Assembly: GCA_030591745.1 (NCBI GenBank)
Contig: JAUVAM010000107.1
Coordinates: 1-8,752 of the forward strand
Length of the DNA: 8,752 bases
Direction: 5' to 3'
From: Deltaproteobacteria bacterium
GTDB taxonomy: Bacteria > Myxococcota > B64-G9
The notes beneath the pieces are model-generated. The model was not told the DNA's origin. It made no database searches and worked only from the letters and a program-made list of their open reading frames with translations. A program made the translations under genes and the position numbers. The stretch's first letter is position 1, and each line of letters starts with the position of its first letter. Shown here in pieces: positions 6,937 to 8,752 of the stretch.

Positions 6937-7661
6937 GGGGCGTCCCCTTCCGCATGAGCAATCTCGACCAGGACCTTCACCTCGGCACGCCGCCTAAGCG
7001 CCCAAACCCAGCGCGCCAATTCCTTGTCCTTGCGCTCGCCTGCCAGACGGTGACGAATGGCCTCGGCCACCGTCTTGTAATCCGCCCCACCGAAACGAGC
7101 CCGATTGGCCTCGTAGTAAGAGCGCACACGGTCCTCACTCAGCTTGGGGATCGAACGCACCTTGCTTTCCTTCAATCGCTCAACCCTGAGGTGCCTGACC
7201 AAAACCTTAACGATGCCATCCTCGGTCATGCTGTGAGCAAAAAGAAAACGAGCAAATGTCTCGGCATCGAGAAATCGCGCCTTGAATCCGCTAAGCAAAC
7301 GCCGAATCTCTTCATCACTCACCTGGGGCAGTTTGACTCGACGTGCCTCATCCAGCAAGACCTGCTGGTTGATCAGAAAATCCAAGACCTGGCTCATGAA
7401 GGCCTTGGTGACCTGATGCGACAAGCCGGCCTCTCCGCGACGTTCCACCAGGATCAGAGCCGACTCCTGGCGCACCTTGCTCAAGGTAATGACGTGCTTG
7501 TTGACCACGGCCACCACCTCGTCCACCAGGACTTCTTCCGGCTGCAACACGGCATCCGGAGGAGCAGCCCGAGCCACGCCCGCAGTCGACACAAGCACGA
7601 GACCCAAACCAAGACCCAATACAAGACAGGCCAAACAAGCATGTGGCCCAGTCGATCTCAC
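6933..7661 (-). CDS. Periplasmic SurA N-domain-like chaperone lacking a PPIase domain
   Basis: A predicted 242-residue exported protein. Residues 1-32 form a Sec signal peptide: a short basic N-terminus, a Leu/Gly/Val-rich core, and a likely cut after ARA (A32). The mature part starts VLVDEVVAVVNKHVITLSKV (about 44-63), the hallmark of SurA N-terminal chaperone domains. Helical segments follow (DFLINQQVLLDEA, 94-106). The C-terminal part (VRSYYEANRARF to WALRRRAEVKVLV, 179-232) resembles the helix and strand that close the SurA core, but no parvulin-type peptidyl-prolyl isomerase domain is present. It probably helps outer-membrane or periplasmic proteins fold by binding alone. The start is GTG at 7661: it gives a 4-nt GTGA overlap with the engB stop, and GGAGG (7669-7673) sits 7 nt upstream. 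The ATG at 7697 would add 12 residues and a longer overlap. The exact cellular role is not proven. Confidence 0.85.
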   Translation of the reverse strand: MRSTGPHACLACLVLGLGLGLVLVSTAGVARAAPPDAVLQPEEVLVDEVVAVVNKHVITLSKVRQESALILVERRGEAGLSHQVTKAFMSQVLDFLINQQVLLDEARRVKLPQVSDEEIRRLLSGFKARFLDAETFARFLFAHSMTEDGIVKVLVRHLRVERLKESKVRSIPKLSEDRVRSYYEANRARFGGADYKTVAEAIRHRLAGERKDKELARWVWALRRRAEVKVLVEIAHAEGDAP

Positions 7662-8254
7662 GCAGGCGCCTCCGGCCCCAAACGCTCGTCCACCCATGAC
7701 CAGATGTCATCGCGACCCAATTTGGCCTGACTCGAAACCATCAGGCCGGGCTCTTCGGCCCCGAGCAGCTCGTTCAACTTGCGTACCCGATTTTTCCGCT
7801 GGGATGGTTTCAGCTTATCGGCCTTGGTCCAAACCGCGCGCCAGGCGATGCCCGCACTACGCAACATCTCGACCATGGCCATATCCAAGTCATCCGGATC
7901 ACGTCGCATGTCGAAAAGGGCCAGGACCCCGACCAAGGGCCGGGCTTGGGGATCCAAATACGCCAAGAGCAAGCGCTCCCATTGGGCCTGCTCTTTCTGC
8001 GAAGTCTTGGCAAAGCCATAGCCCGGCAGATCCACCAGGTGAAAGCGCTCCTCCACATCGAAGAAGACGATGGCCCGGGTCTTACCCGGACGCTGAGAAA
8101 CCCGCGCCAAATGCCGCTGGCCCACAACGAAATTGATGAGCGTGGACTTGCCTGAGTTGCTCCGGCCCACCATGGCGATTTCTTGCAAGGTCGGGTCGGG
8201 CAAAACCCCCGCGTGGGGGGCCATGGTCACGAAATGGGCCCTGTAGGTCCGCAT
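7658..8254 (-). CDS. engB: Ribosome biogenesis GTPase EngB/YihA/YsxC
   Basis: A 198-residue single-domain GTPase of the TrmE-Era-EngA-EngB-Septin-like class, known to be needed for large ribosomal subunit assembly and usually essential. All G motifs are present: G1 GRSNSGKS (30-37), G2 threonine in GKTRAI (T59), G3 DLPGYG (75-80), G4 TKADK (143-147) and G5 SSQAK (174-178). FDMRRDP (114-120) fits the family's D-x-R-x-x-P block. The length matches the family. ATG at 8254 is preceded by AGAGGAG (8262-8268) with 7 nt spacing. It is the first gene of the minus-strand operon, transcribed away from the lipoprotein gene, and its stop overlaps the SurA-like start. Confidence 0.96.
   Translation of the reverse strand: MRTYRAHFVTMAPHAGVLPDPTLQEIAMVGRSNSGKSTLINFVVGQRHLARVSQRPGKTRAIVFFDVEERFHLVDLPGYGFAKTSQKEQAQWERLLLAYLDPQARPLVGVLALFDMRRDPDDLDMAMVEMLRSAGIAWRAVWTKADKLKPSQRKNRVRKLNELLGAEEPGLMVSSQAKLGRDDIWSWVDERLGPEAPA
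7669..7673 (-). promoter_or_regulatory. Ribosome binding site of the SurA-like gene
   Basis: GGAGG on the minus strand, 7 nt before the GTG at 7661 and inside the end of engB. It supports the short start with a 4-nt overlap rather than the ATG at 7697. Confidence 0.7.
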
Positions 8255-8268
8255 GTATTCACTCCTCT

Positions 8269-8283
8269 GGCGCTTTCCGCGCC
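8269..8283 (-). other. Small inverted repeat in the engB leader
   Basis: GGCGC and GCGCC face each other around a 5-nt loop, directly upstream of the engB ribosome binding site (8262-8268). If transcribed, it would form a short GC-only hairpin in the 5' leader. It may only be a chance palindrome in GC-rich DNA; there is no U-tract, so it is not a terminator. Confidence 0.3.
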
Positions 8284-8295
8284 GCTTGACGGCGT

Positions 8296-8324
8296 ATCAT
8301 ACTATGCCCTCGACCGAAGCGAAA
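8296..8324 (-). promoter_or_regulatory. Candidate sigma-70-like promoter for the engB operon
   Basis: On the minus strand a TATGAT box (8296-8301, 5/6 to TATAAT) has a weak TTTCGC (8319-8324, 3/6 to TTGACA) at 17 nt spacing. Initiation near 8289 would give a leader of about 35 nt before the engB ATG. This is consensus matching by eye in a 129-nt intergenic region where a promoter is expected. Confidence 0.42.
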
Positions 8325-8325
8325 C

Positions 8326-8354
8326 TACCCAAACTTCTCCTCTTTGGCTACAAT
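8326..8354 (+). promoter_or_regulatory. Candidate promoter for the lipoprotein gene
   Basis: On the plus strand TACAAT (8349-8354, 5/6 to TATAAT) has TACCCA (8326-8331, 3/6 to TTGACA) 17 nt upstream. Initiation near 8361 would leave about 23 nt before the ATG, including AAAGGAG. The -35 is poor, so an activator or another sigma factor is possible. Confidence 0.38.
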
Positions 8355-8383
8355 GAAGGCAATCAAAAATCAAAGGAGTGCTC

Positions 8384-8752
8384 ATGAAAACCAAACTCTT
8401 GCTTCTCTCCACCCTGACACTGGTTCTGGTTTCCTGGAGTTTGGGCGGCTGTAGTGACGACACGGCCGATTCCAGCGACGGTGGCCCGGACGCATCGATT
8501 GAAGACGGCGGCGGGGATGGGGCCGATTTGCCGGCCAATCAAGATGAAGATTGTCTGGGTCTGAATGCCGCCTGCGAGTTTTCCACTGATTGCTGTTCTT
8601 TGCGCTGCATCGACGGCTTCTGTGCCGTGCAGGTCTGCAAGCTTGACGGCGAGGAATGCAGCGCCTCATCCGAATGCTGCTCGGGTCGATGCGAAGAAAA
8701 TGAACTGGGGGATTTCTATTGCCAGCCCGGCTCAGGCTGCGCCGTAGAGGGC
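8384..8752 (+). CDS. Cysteine-repeat (knottin/Dickkopf-like) lipoprotein, C-terminus cut by window end
   Basis: The frame is open for 123 codons up to the window edge, so the gene continues beyond it. ATG at 8384 is preceded by AAAGGAG (8372-8378) at 5 nt spacing. Residues 1-22 are a lipoprotein signal peptide (MKTK, a Leu/Val-rich core) ending in the lipobox L-G-G-C with Cys23 as the lipidated residue. Ser at +2 suggests export to the outer membrane in the classic rule. An Asp/Gly/Ser-rich linker (24-56) follows. Then come two cysteine repeats 28 residues apart: C57, C64, C70, C71, C75, C80, and C85, C92, C98, C99, C103, C113, with C119 possibly opening a third. The C-x6-C-x5-CC-x3-C spacing is the inhibitor cystine-knot/Dickkopf-like pattern seen in surface proteins of Myxococcota-like bacteria. 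The function is unknown. Confidence 0.85.
   Translation, partial: MKTKLLLLSTLTLVLVSWSLGGCSDDTADSSDGGPDASIEDGGGDGADLPANQDEDCLGLNAACEFSTDCCSLRCIDGFCAVQVCKLDGEECSASSECCSGRCEENELGDFYCQPGSGCAVEG

Larger units (their letters stand above)
865..8254 (-). other. Predicted seven-gene operon engB - surA-like - rimI - pyrK - pyrD - kinase - aspS
   Basis: All seven genes read on the minus strand with overlaps of 4 nt (7658-7661), 4 nt (6933-6936), 4 nt (6409-6412), 4 nt (5621-5624) and 8 nt (4662-4669), then a 52-nt gap (2653-2704) before aspS. Such overlaps imply one transcript and coupled translation through the kinase gene. aspS may be read through or may have an extra promoter of its own; none was identified. 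The candidate promoter is near 8296-8324. Confidence 0.75.

Noticed and set aside
8286..8291. TTGACG as a -35 box on the plus strand
   Set aside because: At 16-18 nt downstream there is only CCTCGACC-like sequence, with no -10 box.

Overview
The window looks like a chromosomal segment from a Myxococcota/Bradymonadota-type (former deltaproteobacterial) bacterium. Three things suggest this: a Ser/Thr kinase with an HRDVNPAN catalytic loop followed by GYF_2-like and DUF4388-like (PatA-type) modules, a cysteine-repeat lipoprotein with an Asp/Gly-rich linker, and an NAD-type (class 1B) dihydroorotate dehydrogenase in a genome that otherwise looks Gram-negative. The assignment is inferred from domain style only; the window holds no rRNA.

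Layout. (1) Positions 1-800, plus strand: the C-terminal end of an SMC/ABC-like AAA ATPase runs in from outside the window, followed by an overlapping PIN-like nuclease gene. Hand counts on sample lines give about 45-50% GC here, against about 60-67% further on, so this looks like the edge of an accessory segment. (2) Positions 865-8254, minus strand: a tight seven-gene run read in the order engB, SurA-like chaperone, rimI, pyrK, pyrD, Ser/Thr kinase, aspS. The first four junctions are 4-nt ATGA/GTGA overlaps, the fifth is an 8-nt overlap, and aspS follows after 52 nt with its own strong ribosome binding site. (3) Positions 8255-8383: a divergent intergenic region with one candidate promoter for each side. 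(4) Position 8384 to the window end, plus strand: a secreted lipoprotein with knottin-like cysteine repeats, cut by the window edge.

The operon mixes ribosome and translation functions (EngB, RimI, AspRS), envelope protein folding (SurA-like), pyrimidine synthesis (PyrDK) and signalling (kinase). PyrK and PyrD form one enzyme. The other genes share transcription and probably growth-linked control rather than one pathway.

The best candidates for something undescribed are the overlapping ATPase/PIN pair, the SurA-like protein with no parvulin domain, the kinase embedded in a housekeeping operon, and the cystine-knot-like lipoprotein. No tRNA, rRNA, CRISPR array, insertion sequence or attachment site was seen.
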